The notes: generated by a model not told the origin, from the letters alone. Positions 29,109 through 39,719 are shown, counted from the first letter of the stretch. The stretch: DNA of 64,000 nucleotides from an uncultured Acidobacteriota bacterium (GCA_902825985.1 CADEDC010000008.1:20661-84660); one strand, 5' to 3'. Made by a program: numbers and translations.

Positions 29109-29708
29109 ATGCGACTCGTGCTGGCCTCGGCATCGCCCCGCCGCGCCGATCTGCTGCGCGACGCCGGCTACGTCTTCGACGTCCGCCCGGTCGACATCGA
29201 CGAGCGGGCCCGGCCTGACGAGCGCCCCGACGCCTACGTCCGGCGGCTGGCGTCGGAGAAATCGGGTCGAGCGCACGCCGGTGCCGCAGCCGACGTGATC
29301 ACCCTCGGTGCCGACACCTGCGTCGTCGTCGACGACCTGATCCTGGGCAAGCCGCCGGATGACGAGGCGGCGGCGGAGATGCTGCGCCGCCTGTCCGGGC
29401 GCACGCATGAGGTGCTCACCGGCGTCAGCCTGCGGTTCGGGGCCGACGAGCTGACCCACGTCGAGCGGACCGCCGTGCGATTCGCGCCGCTCAGCACCCG
29501 GGACATCGAGTGGCACGTCCAATCGGGGGAGGGAATCGACAAGGCCGGCGGCTATGCCATCCAGGGACGGGCGTCGCGCTTCATTCCAAGCATCGATGGC
29601 TCGTATGCGAATGTCGTCGGCCTGCCGGTGGCCGCCGTGGCCGATCTGCTCGGCCGGTTCAGCCGGGCCGCCGCCGCCACCGGGCCGGGCCAGAGGTCGG
29701 ACGGGTGA
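29109..29708 (+). CDS. maf: Maf-like nucleotide pyrophosphatase
   Basis: A 199-residue member of the Maf/YhdE family, which hydrolyses non-canonical or canonical nucleotides such as dTTP/UTP to monophosphates and limits their incorporation. The N-terminal [18 protein letters not shown] is the substrate loop; other conserved parts are [16 protein letters not shown] (metal/catalytic Asp), [17 protein letters not shown] and [18 protein letters not shown] (the last typical of the dTTP/UTP subtype). A GTG one codon earlier is also possible; ATG 29109 is used. It is divergent from the DciA-like gene and ends 74 bp before the ccm operon. Confidence 0.9.
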   Translation: MRLVLASASPRRADLLRDAGYVFDVRPVDIDERARPDERPDAYVRRLASEKSGRAHAGAAADVITLGADTCVVVDDLILGKPPDDEAAAEMLRRLSGRTHEVLTGVSLRFGADELTHVERTAVRFAPLSTRDIEWHVQSGEGIDKAGGYAIQGRASRFIPSIDGSYANVVGLPVAAVADLLGRFSRAAAATGPGQRSDG

Positions 29709-29726
29709 GCGCCGCCGCCGCTCACC

Positions 29727-29755
29727 TTGCATCGTTGCGGTAGTCGAGCTATTCT
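29727..29755 (+). promoter_or_regulatory. Candidate promoter of the ccm operon
   Basis: TTGCAT (29727-29732), a 17-nt spacer and TATTCT (29750-29755) lie in the 74-bp gap before ccmE. Spacing is ideal; the -10 matches 4 of 6 and the -35 three of 6, so the call is moderate. Transcription would begin near 29762, giving a 20-nt leader before the ccmE ATG. Confidence 0.4.
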
Positions 29756-29782
29756 TGAGCAGTACTAGTCCCGGAAATCCTT

Positions 29783-30199
29783 ATGACACATCGACATATC
29801 AAGATCGGCGTCACGACGGTGGTTCTGGTCCTGGCCTTCTCGGGCCTGCTCTGGTCGACCCTTCGCGAGGGGACCGAGTACTACAAGCACGTCGATGAGG
29901 TCATGACGAACCCGCACGAGTGGGAAGGCAAGCGCCTGCAACTGCACGGGTTCATCGTGGCGAAGTCGATTCTCGTCAATCCGAACACGCTCGAGTACCG
30001 CTTCCGCGTGCAGAGCAATGGGCATGTGGTCGACGCGCGCTACACGGGAGTGGTGCCCGACACCTTCAAGGACACGCCCGGCGAAGAGGCGGAAGTCGTC
30101 CTGAAGGGGCGCCTGAACGACGATGGCTTCCACGTCGATCCGAACGGCGTCATGGCGAAGTGCCCGTCGAAATACGAACCATCAAAGAAAGTAGGCTAG
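29783..30199 (+). CDS. ccmE: Cytochrome c maturation heme chaperone CcmE, Cys-type (CxxxY)
   Basis: A 138-residue membrane-anchored periplasmic heme chaperone. One N-terminal membrane segment (VTTVVLVLAFSGLLW, 10-24) and an OB-fold beta-barrel (RLQLHGFIVAKSILVN, EYRFRVQSNGHVVDARY, VVLKGRLNDDGFHVD). The heme-binding motif near the C-terminus is usually HxxxY; here it is Cys127-Pro-Ser-Lys-Tyr131, the CxxxY form known from Desulfovibrio and archaea. Heme would be held by the Cys rather than by His before handover to CcmF. It is the first gene of the operon; ccmF starts at the next base after its stop. The variant is expected to change the chemistry of heme transfer. Confidence 0.92.
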   Translation: MTHRHIKIGVTTVVLVLAFSGLLWSTLREGTEYYKHVDEVMTNPHEWEGKRLQLHGFIVAKSILVNPNTLEYRFRVQSNGHVVDARYTGVVPDTFKDTPGEEAEVVLKGRLNDDGFHVDPNGVMAKCPSKYEPSKKVG

Positions 30200-32684
<2,485 letters not shown>

Positions 32685-32707
<23 letters not shown>

Positions 32708-33287
32708 GGGGGTGCCGCCGCGCACGCTGCCGACGACTCCTGACACCGACGCCGAGCCGGGACTGCGCCCGTGGCAGTTCTTCGTGCTCGCCGCCCTCGG
32801 CTGTGCGACCGCCATCACGTGGATGGCCCGTGCCGAGGGCTTCATCGCCGTCCTGCTGCTGACCATCGTCATGGGCTCGATTGGCGTGGCGGCGCTCGCC
32901 GCGCTGCGCACCGTCGCGCCACTGGTGACGCCGGAGGAGGATCGCACGCCGATGGTGGGCGAGCGGACGCGCGCCGCACTCGAGCGCGAGAAGATGCTGA
33001 CGCTGCGTGCGATCAAGGAGCTCGAGTTCGATCGCGCGATGCGCAAGCTGTCGGACGACGACTTCCAGGAGATGTCGGGTCGCCTGCGCGCCCGCGCCTC
33101 GCGCCTGATGCGGCAGCTCGATGCCGGCGGCGGCTATCGCCCCCGCATCGAGCAGGACCTCGCGAAGCGGCTGGGCGAACAGGCCGAGGCGGCGGCCCGC
33201 GCCACGGCGCCGGACGCCTGCGCCAGCTGTTCGACGGTCAATGATCAGGACGCGCGGTTCTGCAAGTCGTGCGGAGCGAAACTGTGA
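32685..33287 (+). CDS. Membrane protein with CcmI-like helical segment and C-terminal zinc ribbon
   Basis: A 200-residue protein I cannot name with confidence. The start ATG overlaps the ccmF-ccmH end by 23 bp. It contains two N-terminal membrane segments (FFVLAALGCATAITWMA and FIAVLLLTIVMGSIGVAALA), a charged helical region LTLRAIKELEFDRAMRKLSDDDFQEMSGRLRARA which resembles the CcmI/NrfG-type linker (RELE-D....G-..D), and a C-terminal CxxC...CxxC zinc ribbon (CASCSTVNDQDARFCKSCGAKL-type spacing). It is embedded between ccmF-ccmH and the next ccm-linked gene, so a role in apocytochrome handling is inferred. A zinc ribbon in this operon is unusual. A GTG at 32712 is an alternative start. Confidence 0.75.
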
Positions 33288-34519
33288 TGGGTCGGGGCGG
33301 GTGGCGGTCGGTGGCCGGGGTGCTGGCGGTGCTGTGCCTGTCCACCTCCGGCGCGGCGCAGTTCCAGATGCCCGACGCGAAGCAGATGTCGGGGATTCCG
33401 CGGCCGGTCAACGACCTGCCCGACCGGACGATCTCGGTTCGCGTCATCCGCGGCGACATGTCGAACAACATCGTCAATCAGCCGGTGGAGTTCACCGTGG
33501 ACGGCCAGGCGCAGCCGGCGACGACCAACGCGGACGGGCGTGCCGAGATCGTCGCGCCGGCCGGCGGAGCCGTCATCAAGGCAGCGACCACCGTGGACGG
33601 CGAGCGTCTCGAGTCGACCGAGTTCCCGGCGCCGACCAGCGGCGGCGTCCGGATGCTGCTGGTCGCGACCGACAAGGAGAAGGAGGCGAGAGCTGCCGCC
33701 GATGCGGCGGCGCCCGCCGTCACCGGCATGGTCGTGCTCGCCGGGGAAACCCGCCTGGTCGTCGAACCCGACGAAGAGAACGTCCGCGTCTACTACCTGC
33801 TCGACATCACGAACAACGCACGGACGAGGGTCACGCCGCAGGCGCCGTTCGAGTTCGAGCTGCCAGCCGGCGCCGCCGGCGCCGCCCTGATGGAAGGGTC
33901 GTCGCCGCAGGCGCTGCTGAACGGCACGCACGTCCGGGTCAACGGCCCATTCGCCCCGGGCGCAACGTTCGTCCAGATCGGCTTCATCCTGCCGCAGAAG
34001 GATGGCGTGGTCGAGATTGCACAAACCTTCCCGGCCAACATGGAGCATCTGGGCGTCATCGTCCAGAAGGTCGGTGACGCCAGGTTGACCTCACCGCAAA
34101 TCGACCGGCAGCAGGACATGCCGGCCGGCGGTGCCGTCTACATCGCGGCGGCGGGTGGAGCGGTCACAGCCGGAACGCCGGTGCAGCTCACCATCACCGG
34201 CCTGCCGCATCACAGCTCGACACCCCGCTACGTCGCCCTGTCGCTGGCCTTCGCCGTCGTCGTGCTCGGCATCTGGCTGGGCGGCCGGACGACGCCGGCA
34301 ACCGCGGGCGGTGGCCGCAAACAGCTGGTCGCCCGGCGCGAGAAGCTGTTTCAGGAGCTGGTCCGTCTCGAACACGACCACCGTCGCGGCAAGGGTGACC
34401 CGCATCGCTACCAGGCGCGGCGCGAGGAGCTGCTGTCGGCACTGGAACACGTCTACGGGGCGCTCGAAAGTGAAGGGACGAGCCCCGATCCGGCGGGACG
34501 TCCGGGCGTCGCCGCGTGA
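33287..34519 (+). CDS. Exported carboxypeptidase-regulatory-like protein with a single C-terminal membrane anchor
   Basis: A 410-residue protein. I start at the ATG overlapping the previous stop (TGATG), giving a signal peptide SVAGVLAVLCLSTSGAAQ. A beta-rich region follows, including a CarboxypepD_reg-like segment (VRVIRGDMSNNIVNQPVEFTV), then a near-C-terminal helix YVALSLAFAVVVLGIWLGG and a charged tail RREKLFQELVRLEHDHRRGKGD...RREELLSALEHVYG. The tail again has the CcmI-like pattern (ELxxLExDxxxGxxD...Y...R..L). It lies between the zinc-ribbon gene and ccmA and overlaps both by one to four bases, so it belongs to the operon. Function unknown; a periplasmic scaffold for apocytochrome or heme lyase is a reasonable inference. 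Confidence 0.75.
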   Translation: MGRGGWRSVAGVLAVLCLSTSGAAQFQMPDAKQMSGIPRPVNDLPDRTISVRVIRGDMSNNIVNQPVEFTVDGQAQPATTNADGRAEIVAPAGGAVIKAATTVDGERLESTEFPAPTSGGVRMLLVATDKEKEARAAADAAAPAVTGMVVLAGETRLVVEPDEENVRVYYLLDITNNARTRVTPQAPFEFELPAGAAGAALMEGSSPQALLNGTHVRVNGPFAPGATFVQIGFILPQKDGVVEIAQTFPANMEHLGVIVQKVGDARLTSPQIDRQQDMPAGGAVYIAAAGGAVTAGTPVQLTITGLPHHSSTPRYVALSLAFAVVVLGIWLGGRTTPATAGGGRKQLVARREKLFQELVRLEHDHRRGKGDPHRYQARREELLSALEHVYGALESEGTSPDPAGRPGVAA

Positions 34520-35217
34520 CCCTCGACTTCGACCGCATCCAGCTGGCCGACGTCTCCCGCCACTTCGGCCGCCGCCGGGCGGTGTCCAAGATATCGCTGA
34601 CGGCGCGGGCGGGCGAGATCATCGGCCTGCTCGGACCGAACGGCGCCGGCAAGTCGACCATCATCGGCATGCTCGCCACGCTGGTGGCGCCGACCGTCGG
34701 CACCATCACCTACGGCGACCGAACGGCGCGCGAGGCAGGTCCTGACGTGCGCGGCCGCATCGGTCTGCTGGCCCACGAACTCCACCTGTATCCGGAACTG
34801 ACGGCCCGCCAGAACCTCGAGTTCTTCGCGCAGCTGCACGGCGTCCGCGGCACCGACGTCGTCACGGCGGCCCTCGAGTCGGCCGGACTCGCGGAGCGTG
34901 GCGCCGACGAGGTGGCCGGGTTCTCCCGCGGCATGCGGCAGCGTCTGGCCCTCGAACGCGCGCTGTTGCACCAGCCGCGGCTGGTCCTGCTGGACGAACC
35001 GTTCACCGGCCTCGACGACCGCGCCGTGCGTCTCGTCTCGGATCGGCTCCGGGCCCTGGCGGCCGGCGGGGCCATGGTGATGCTGGCGACCCACGACCTG
35101 GATCTTGCCGACGGTCTCATCTCACGCGTCGTCATCATCCGCGACGGCCGCCTGATCACCGACGAAGCCGGCGGCAGCGGCTTGCGCGCCCGCTATCGCA
35201 CCCTGGTGGGGCACTGA
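34516..35217 (+). CDS. ccmA: Heme exporter ATP-binding protein CcmA
   Basis: A 233-residue ABC ATPase. Walker A GPNGAGKSTI, signature FSRGMRQRLALER (as in other CcmA proteins), Walker B LVLLDEPFTGLD and the H-loop LATHDLDL are all present. The start is the GTG overlapping the preceding stop (GTGA). In System I, CcmAB with CcmC and CcmD releases holo-CcmE from CcmC by ATP hydrolysis; it is no longer thought to be a simple heme pump. It is followed 6 bp later by ccmB, in the usual order. Confidence 0.9.
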   Translation: MTLDFDRIQLADVSRHFGRRRAVSKISLTARAGEIIGLLGPNGAGKSTIIGMLATLVAPTVGTITYGDRTAREAGPDVRGRIGLLAHELHLYPELTARQNLEFFAQLHGVRGTDVVTAALESAGLAERGADEVAGFSRGMRQRLALERALLHQPRLVLLDEPFTGLDDRAVRLVSDRLRALAAGGAMVMLATHDLDLADGLISRVVIIRDGRLITDEAGGSGLRARYRTLVGH

Positions 35218-35223
35218 CCGCTG

Positions 35224-35901
35224 ATGCCGTTCCGCGTCGCACTCCTGATCCTGAAGAAGGACTTCCTGATCGAGGTGAAGAGCCTCGAGATTCTCTCGAC
35301 GACGCTGTTCTTCGCCGTCTCGTGCCTGCTGGTCTTTTCGTTCGCCTTCGTCAAGGAGGGCTCGCCGGTGCAGGATGCCGCCGCCGGCATCCTGTGGATT
35401 GCGATCGCGTTTTCCGGCACGCTGGCGCTCGGCCGGGTGTTCGAGCGTGAACGCTACGGCGAGACGCTGCGGGCGCTGCTGCTGGCACCCGCCCCCCGTC
35501 CGGCGATCTATCTCGGCAAGCTGTTCGGGATGGTGCTGCTGATGTTCACGACGGAAGTGGTGCTGGTCCCCATGGTGGCGCTCCTCTTCCAGGCGCCGCT
35601 CTTCTCGCGGCCGCTGCTGCTCTTCGTGCTCCTCGCCGCCGGTACGGTCGGGTTCGCGTCGGTCGGGACGCTCTTCGCCGCGATGCTCGTCCGCGCCCGC
35701 ACACGCGATATCATGCTGCCGATCCTCTTGTATCCGGTGACCATCCCGGTGATGATTGCCGGCGTTCAGGGGACCTCGGCGTTGCTGCAGGCGTCGCCTG
35801 ACGAAGCGATGGCGACGATGTGGATCGCGATCGTCTCGACGTTCGACGTCGTCGCCATCACGCTGTGTTTGTGGATGTTCGAGCCGCTCATGACCGAGTA
35901 G
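35224..35901 (+). CDS. ccmB: Heme exporter protein CcmB
   Basis: A 225-residue inner-membrane protein with about six membrane segments, the permease partner of CcmA. Recognised by the N-terminal LILKKDFLIEVKSLEILSTT with LFFAVSCLLVFSFAF, then ERYGETLRALLLAPAPRPAIYLGK and the P-rich loop LLYPVTIPVMIAGVQGT. Length is normal for CcmB. It is 6 bp after ccmA and 118 bp before ccmC. That gap has a perfect 8-bp hairpin just before the ccmC ribosome-binding site, so ccmC may be partly uncoupled from ccmB. Confidence 0.88.
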   Translation: MPFRVALLILKKDFLIEVKSLEILSTTLFFAVSCLLVFSFAFVKEGSPVQDAAAGILWIAIAFSGTLALGRVFERERYGETLRALLLAPAPRPAIYLGKLFGMVLLMFTTEVVLVPMVALLFQAPLFSRPLLLFVLLAAGTVGFASVGTLFAAMLVRARTRDIMLPILLYPVTIPVMIAGVQGTSALLQASPDEAMATMWIAIVSTFDVVAITLCLWMFEPLMTE

Positions 35902-35985
35902 GCAGGGTACGACCGCTTGACGGGAGCGCCCGCGGCCGCACCTGAGCGGGGACTGCGCCTCCGAGCGGCGGTGTCCGCGTCAGTC

Positions 35986-36009
35986 GCGATGGGTGTGGCG
36001 CCCCATCGC
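35986..36009 (+). promoter_or_regulatory. Inverted repeat upstream of the ccmC ribosome-binding site
   Basis: GCGATGGG (35986-35993) and its perfect complement CCCATCGC (36002-36009) enclose an 8-nt loop. The stem ends directly at AGGTGA, the Shine-Dalgarno of ccmC (36010-36015). It could act as an RNA element controlling ccmC translation or as an operator. Read directly; role is inference. Confidence 0.5.
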
Positions 36010-36019
36010 AGGTGAAAAC

Positions 36020-36676
36020 ATGACCCGATTCTTTCTCCCAGTCTTCGGTGTGACGGCGCTGATGTTTGCCGGCGCGCCGTTCGTGATTGCCGACGCGCCC
36101 TACGAATCGACGATGCTGCTGGTGCAGAAGATCTTCTACTTCCACGTGCCGGCGTGGTTCGTGATGTTCACCGCCATCTTCATCTCGGGCATCTGGAGCG
36201 CGAGGTACCTCTTCAAGGGCGATCGCAATGCCGATCGCGTCGCCTTCGCGGCGGCGGAAATCGCCGTCGTGTTCGGCTTGATGGGACTGGTCACGGGACC
36301 GCTCTGGGGCCGCAAGGCCTGGGGCGTCTGGTGGCAGTGGGACGCCCGCCTGACGATGGCGCTGTTGCTCGAAGCGATTTTTATCGGCTACCTGCTGGTC
36401 CGCAAGTACGGGGGGCCCGGCTCCGAGAAGCTCAGCGCGGCGATGGCGATCTTCGGCATGCTGAACGTGCCGTTCGTCTATATCTCGGTCAACATCTGGC
36501 GGACGATTCACCCCAAGACCAGCGTGGTGCCGACGCTCGGGCCCGGGATGTTCGGCGCGTTCTGGTTCAGCGTGATTGCCTTCATGCTGTTGTTCGCGCT
36601 GCTCATGCATCTGCGCGTGCGGCTCGAGCAGCAGCGCGCCGCACTCGACGACCTCTATCTCGCGGAAGAACCATGA
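36020..36676 (+). CDS. ccmC: Heme exporter/lyase protein CcmC
   Basis: A 218-residue membrane protein with six hydrophobic segments that attaches heme to CcmE. The tryptophan-rich WWD motif is GPLWGRKAWGVWWQWDARLT, and the flanking histidines FYFHVPAWFVMF and TIHPKTS are the expected heme ligands. I choose ATG 36020: AGGTGA lies five bases upstream, while the upstream GTG (35993) lies in the hairpin loop and would add residues before the first helix. The gene overlaps the CcmD-like gene by four bases (ATGA). Confidence 0.92.
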   Translation: MTRFFLPVFGVTALMFAGAPFVIADAPYESTMLLVQKIFYFHVPAWFVMFTAIFISGIWSARYLFKGDRNADRVAFAAAEIAVVFGLMGLVTGPLWGRKAWGVWWQWDARLTMALLLEAIFIGYLLVRKYGGPGSEKLSAAMAIFGMLNVPFVYISVNIWRTIHPKTSVVPTLGPGMFGAFWFSVIAFMLLFALLMHLRVRLEQQRAALDDLYLAEEP

Positions 36677-36960
36677 CCATGTTGAAGAAGCTGTCCGTCC
36701 TGTTCCTGACGGTGCTGTTGACCGGCGCACCGCTGCTCGCGTCGCAGCCGCCCGGCGGCGCCGCGACCGACGGGTTCGTCCCGCTCGATTCACTGCCGCC
36801 GCAGGAGCAGCTGCCGGCGGCACCGCTGCTGGTGACCGCCTACGCCTTCGTGTGGGTGTTGTTGATGGCGTACATCTGGTCGATCGCGTCCCGCCTCCGC
36901 AAGGTCGAAGCGGAAATGGCGACGCTGCAGCGCCGGACACCGGGAGCCGCCGGGCGGTGA
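36673..36960 (+). CDS. CcmD-like small membrane protein
   Basis: A 95-residue protein with an N-terminal hydrophobic leader (LSVLFLTVLLTGAPLLASQ), a proline-rich stretch and one membrane segment LLVTAYAFVWVLLMAYIWSIASRLRKVEAEM whose helix plus basic-charged end is typical of CcmD family proteins. In System I CcmD stabilises the CcmABC complex and helps release CcmE. It overlaps ccmC by four bases and the following 46-residue gene by GTGA. The leader makes it longer than Escherichia coli CcmD (about 70 residues). CcmD assignment is likely by position and topology, not by a catalytic motif. Confidence 0.72.
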   Translation: MTMLKKLSVLFLTVLLTGAPLLASQPPGGAATDGFVPLDSLPPQEQLPAAPLLVTAYAFVWVLLMAYIWSIASRLRKVEAEMATLQRRTPGAAGR

Positions 36961-37097
36961 CCGCCGGCCATTTCATCTTCATCCCGGCCGTCCTGCTGGT
37001 CGGGGTCGTGCTGGGATGGATCCTCGGTTCGCGCGCGGCGCGTGACGCCTTCGCGGCGGAATTGAAGCGGCGGGACGAGCGCAAGTCGCGCTCGTGA
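36957..37097 (+). CDS. 46-residue single-pass membrane peptide at the end of the ccm operon
   Basis: A GTG-initiated 46-residue reading frame overlapping the CcmD-like gene (GTGA). It has one membrane segment (FIFIPAVLLVGVVLGWILGS, about 6-25) followed by a charged tail (AAELKRRDERKSRS). It is too short to recognise by family, but coupled translation, hydrophobicity pattern and operon position support a real gene. It might act as an extra CcmD or a CcmI remnant. Function unknown. Confidence 0.6.
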   Translation: MTAGHFIFIPAVLLVGVVLGWILGSRAARDAFAAELKRRDERKSRS

Positions 37098-37113
37098 GCC
37101 GCCGGCTGGGCCG

Positions 37114-37857
37114 TCAGCGGCCGGCAGCCAGGCGATCGGCGAGCGGATCGGGGAGGCCGGCCTTCCGGATCTTGTCCTGGGCGATCGCCACCGCGTAGGG
37201 CAGGCGGACCATTTCCACACGCGCCGCCAGCACGTCGACGATCGCGTAGGCGGCTCGCGGGTCGCCGTCGCGAGGCTGTCCCACCGACCCCGGATTGATC
37301 AGGTACTTGATCCCGGTTCGCAGGACCAGTTCGGGTGCGACGGCGCCGGCGACGCGGGCCGCCTCCATCGTGCCGTTCAGCGACTCGAACACGGCGGGGT
37401 AGTGCGTGTGTCCGAAGAGGCAGACGTTCCGCTTCGTCGTCAGTAGCGCAATCCGCGCCTCGCTCTGCCCGAAGATGTACTCATCCTCGTCGATGGGCGA
37501 GCCGTGGCAGATTTCGACGTCCGCGTCGACCGTGATCGGACCCTTCGGGAGTGCGGCCACCCACTGCCGATTGTCCGGCGTCAGTGCCCCGAGCGTCCAG
37601 TGGGCGGCGGCCCGCGCCACACTGTTGAAGCCGTCGGCAGCTTCCAGTCCGCACGAGACCTTGTCGTGGTTGCCACGAACGATGGCCATCGGCTGCAGGG
37701 CGCGCACCCGCTCGACCACCGCATTCGGATCGGCGCCGTATCCCACGACGTCGCCGAGCACGACCACGTCGTCGTAGCCACGGACCGCGGCATCCGCGAG
37801 ACAGCTGTCCAGCGCTTCGAGGTTGGCGTGGATGTCCGTGAGTACCAGATGACGCAT
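37114..37857 (-). CDS. Metallophosphoesterase (YfcE/ApaH-like diesterase type)
   Basis: A 247-residue calcineurin-like phosphoesterase. The start at 37857 gives MRHLVLTDIHANLEAL, with the metal motif TDIHAN at the very N-terminus; an ATG 23 codons upstream lies inside aroK. Further motifs: GDVVGYGADPN, RGNHDKV, CHGSPIDED and FGHTHYP, completing the dinuclear metal site. Family members hydrolyse phosphodiesters or phosphomonoesters, including dinucleoside polyphosphates; the substrate here is not readable. It is downstream of aroK by 7 bp and probably in an aroA-aroK-phosphoesterase operon. Confidence 0.85.
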   Translation of the reverse strand: MRHLVLTDIHANLEALDSCLADAAVRGYDDVVVLGDVVGYGADPNAVVERVRALQPMAIVRGNHDKVSCGLEAADGFNSVARAAAHWTLGALTPDNRQWVAALPKGPITVDADVEICHGSPIDEDEYIFGQSEARIALLTTKRNVCLFGHTHYPAVFESLNGTMEAARVAGAVAPELVLRTGIKYLINPGSVGQPRDGDPRAAYAIVDVLAARVEMVRLPYAVAIAQDKIRKAGLPDPLADRLAAGR

Positions 37858-37864
37858 CAGCCGC

Positions 37865-38365
37865 CTACGATTCGAGCCAGTACATGAGTTCCTCGACCAG
37901 GCCTGGCACGGTCGAGCGGGACGCATCCAAGCGGAGCTGGGCCTGTTCGTAGGCCGCCCGGCGGAGCAGGAAGAGCCGTTCGAATTCGACGCGGTCCGCC
38001 GCCAGCGGCCGGCGCCCGTCCGACGGCACCCTGGCGATGAGCCGTTCCAGCGGAACGTCGAGCCACACCGAGGCGCCGTCCTGGTTGATCACGGCCCGAT
38101 TCTGCGGATCGACGAACGTCCCGCCGCCGGTCGCGACCACCACATGGCGGTTCGGCAGCTGATCCATGAGGACGGCCCGTTCGGCCGCACGGAAGTACGC
38201 TTCGCCCTTCCGCGAGAAGATGTCCGAGACGGATTGGTGCTCACGGCGCTCGATCATCTCGTCGATGTCGGTGACCTGCCAGCCGAGGCGCCGCGCCAGC
38301 GCGCGGGCCACCGTGGTCTTGCCGGCGCCCATGAATCCGACGAGATACACCTTGTCGGCCTTCAC
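37865..38365 (-). CDS. aroK: Shikimate kinase
   Basis: A 166-residue P-loop kinase that phosphorylates shikimate at O3 in chorismate synthesis. Walker A GFMGAGKTTVA, the shikimate-binding DIDEMIERR (Asp pair) and RKGEAYFRAAE (Arg), the GGGTF loop and the adenine-contact region with DGRRPLAAD are all seen. It overlaps aroA by four bases (ATGA), consistent with translational coupling of two consecutive-pathway enzymes. Confidence 0.95.
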   Translation of the reverse strand: MKADKVYLVGFMGAGKTTVARALARRLGWQVTDIDEMIERREHQSVSDIFSRKGEAYFRAAERAVLMDQLPNRHVVVATGGGTFVDPQNRAVINQDGASVWLDVPLERLIARVPSDGRRPLAADRVEFERLFLLRRAAYEQAQLRLDASRSTVPGLVEELMYWLES

Positions 38366-39654
38366 GCGACGATGCGCTCCAGCGTCTCCCAGAAGCCGGG
38401 ATACGAGATGATGACGGCATCCGAGCCTTCGACGCGCGACGGGGCGGATCCGGCCAGGGCGGCAATGGCGAAGGCCATCGCCATGCGATGGTCGCCGCGG
38501 GCGTGCGCCGCTCCGCCTGACGGCGGACCGCCGCCGCGAATGGCAAAGCCGTCGGGATACTCGTCGGCGTCGATGCCGAGGGCCCGGAAGCCGGTCACCA
38601 GCGTGGCGATGCGGTCGCTCTCCTTGACCCTCAGTTCCCTGGCGCCGTGGACGACGACCTCGCCGCCGTGTGCGGCCAGGGCGGCGATGGCAGGCAGCTC
38701 GTCGATCAGGCCCGGCACTTCGTCCGGGGCGATCTGTACGCTGCCGTGACGATCCGCCTCGACGACGATGGTGCCGCGCGGCTCGCCAGCTTCCGCGTGG
38801 GTCTCCGTCACCGTGACCCGTGCGCCGAAACGCCGCAGGACGTCGAGCAGGCCGGTGCGGGTCGGATTCAGCCCGACGTCGGCGATCTCGATGCGGGAGC
38901 CGGGCAGCGCGGCGGCCGCGACGAGCCAGAAAGCCGCAGAGGAGAAGTCGCCCGGAATCGACACCTGACGCGCCATGCCCCGCTGTCCGCCCTGAACGGT
39001 CGTGGTCAGCCCGGTCACGTCGATGCGATAGCCGAACGTGACGAGCGCCCGTTCGGTGTGGTCGCGGGTCTGGGCCGGTTCCGTGACGGTTGTCGATCCG
39101 TCGGCGTGCAGGCCGGCGAGCAGCACGGCGCTCTTGACCTGGGCGCTCGGCACGTCGGGCGCGAACGCAATGCCGTGCAGCGGTCCGCCATGGATCGTCA
39201 GCGGCGCGTGCCCGTCGGTCGCCTCGATACGGCCGCCCATGCGGGTCAGGGGTTCCATGACCCGGCGCATCGGCCGCTGCGACAGGGACTCATCGCCGAT
39301 CAGGGTCACGGTGAACGGTTGGGCGGCGAGCAGTCCCGTCATCATCCGCATGGTCGTGCCGGAGTTGCCGGCGTCGAGCGGACCGGCTGGCGAACGCCAG
39401 TGATGGAAACCTCGTCCCACTAGAGAGACGGACCGCGAGGCCAGATCTTCCTCGATGGGCACGCCGAGGGCGGCAAGGCAGCTCAGCGTCGAGTGGCAGT
39501 CGGCCCCGGGGGCAAAATTGGTCAGTCGTGACGGTCCGTCGGCAAGCGCGGCGATCAGGGCGTAGCGATGAGCAATCGACTTGTCGCCCGGGACTTCGAG
39601 GCGTCCGGAGACGCGGCGAGCCGGGTTGATGGTGACGGCGGGCGCAGAAGGCAT
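38362..39654 (-). CDS. aroA: 3-phosphoshikimate 1-carboxyvinyltransferase (EPSP synthase)
   Basis: A 430-residue enzyme that adds the enolpyruvyl group of PEP to shikimate-3-phosphate. I start at the ATG giving MPSAPAVTINPARRVSGRLE. Motifs: VPGDKSIAHRYALIAALADG, LDAGNSGTTMRMMTGLL, RPMRRVMEPLTRMGG, SAQVKSAVLLAGLHADG, and VKESDRIATLVTGFRALG. The residues around the glyphosate-contact site (GNSGTTMRM and the R at RPMRR) are of the sensitive-looking class II/I hybrid; I do not claim resistance. It leads aroK and the phosphoesterase on the minus strand and is divergent from the anti-sigma gene (65 bp between starts). Confidence 0.94.
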   Translation of the reverse strand: MPSAPAVTINPARRVSGRLEVPGDKSIAHRYALIAALADGPSRLTNFAPGADCHSTLSCLAALGVPIEEDLASRSVSLVGRGFHHWRSPAGPLDAGNSGTTMRMMTGLLAAQPFTVTLIGDESLSQRPMRRVMEPLTRMGGRIEATDGHAPLTIHGGPLHGIAFAPDVPSAQVKSAVLLAGLHADGSTTVTEPAQTRDHTERALVTFGYRIDVTGLTTTVQGGQRGMARQVSIPGDFSSAAFWLVAAAALPGSRIEIADVGLNPTRTGLLDVLRRFGARVTVTETHAEAGEPRGTIVVEADRHGSVQIAPDEVPGLIDELPAIAALAAHGGEVVVHGARELRVKESDRIATLVTGFRALGIDADEYPDGFAIRGGGPPSGGAAHARGDHRMAMAFAIAALAGSAPSRVEGSDAVIISYPGFWETLERIVA

Positions 39655-39678
39655 CCGCAGGATCTTACGCCAGTCGGC

Positions 39679-39707
39679 TTGACATCGCGGAACAGATGGG
39701 ATGGTAT
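39679..39707 (+). promoter_or_regulatory. Possible promoter of the anti-sigma gene
   Basis: TTGACA (39679-39684) with a 17-nt spacer and TGGTAT (39702-39707), a perfect -35 and weak -10. If used, transcription starts near 39714, only about 6 nt before the ATG at 39720, implying a nearly leaderless mRNA and ruling out the earlier in-frame ATG (39696). Confidence 0.4.
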
Positions 39708-39719
39708 TCAGTCGGGCCC

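Noticed and set aside
38362..39654. Glyphosate-insensitive EPSP synthase
   Set aside because: Active-site motifs alone do not settle sensitivity, and I see no sequence feature that supports a claim of resistance.
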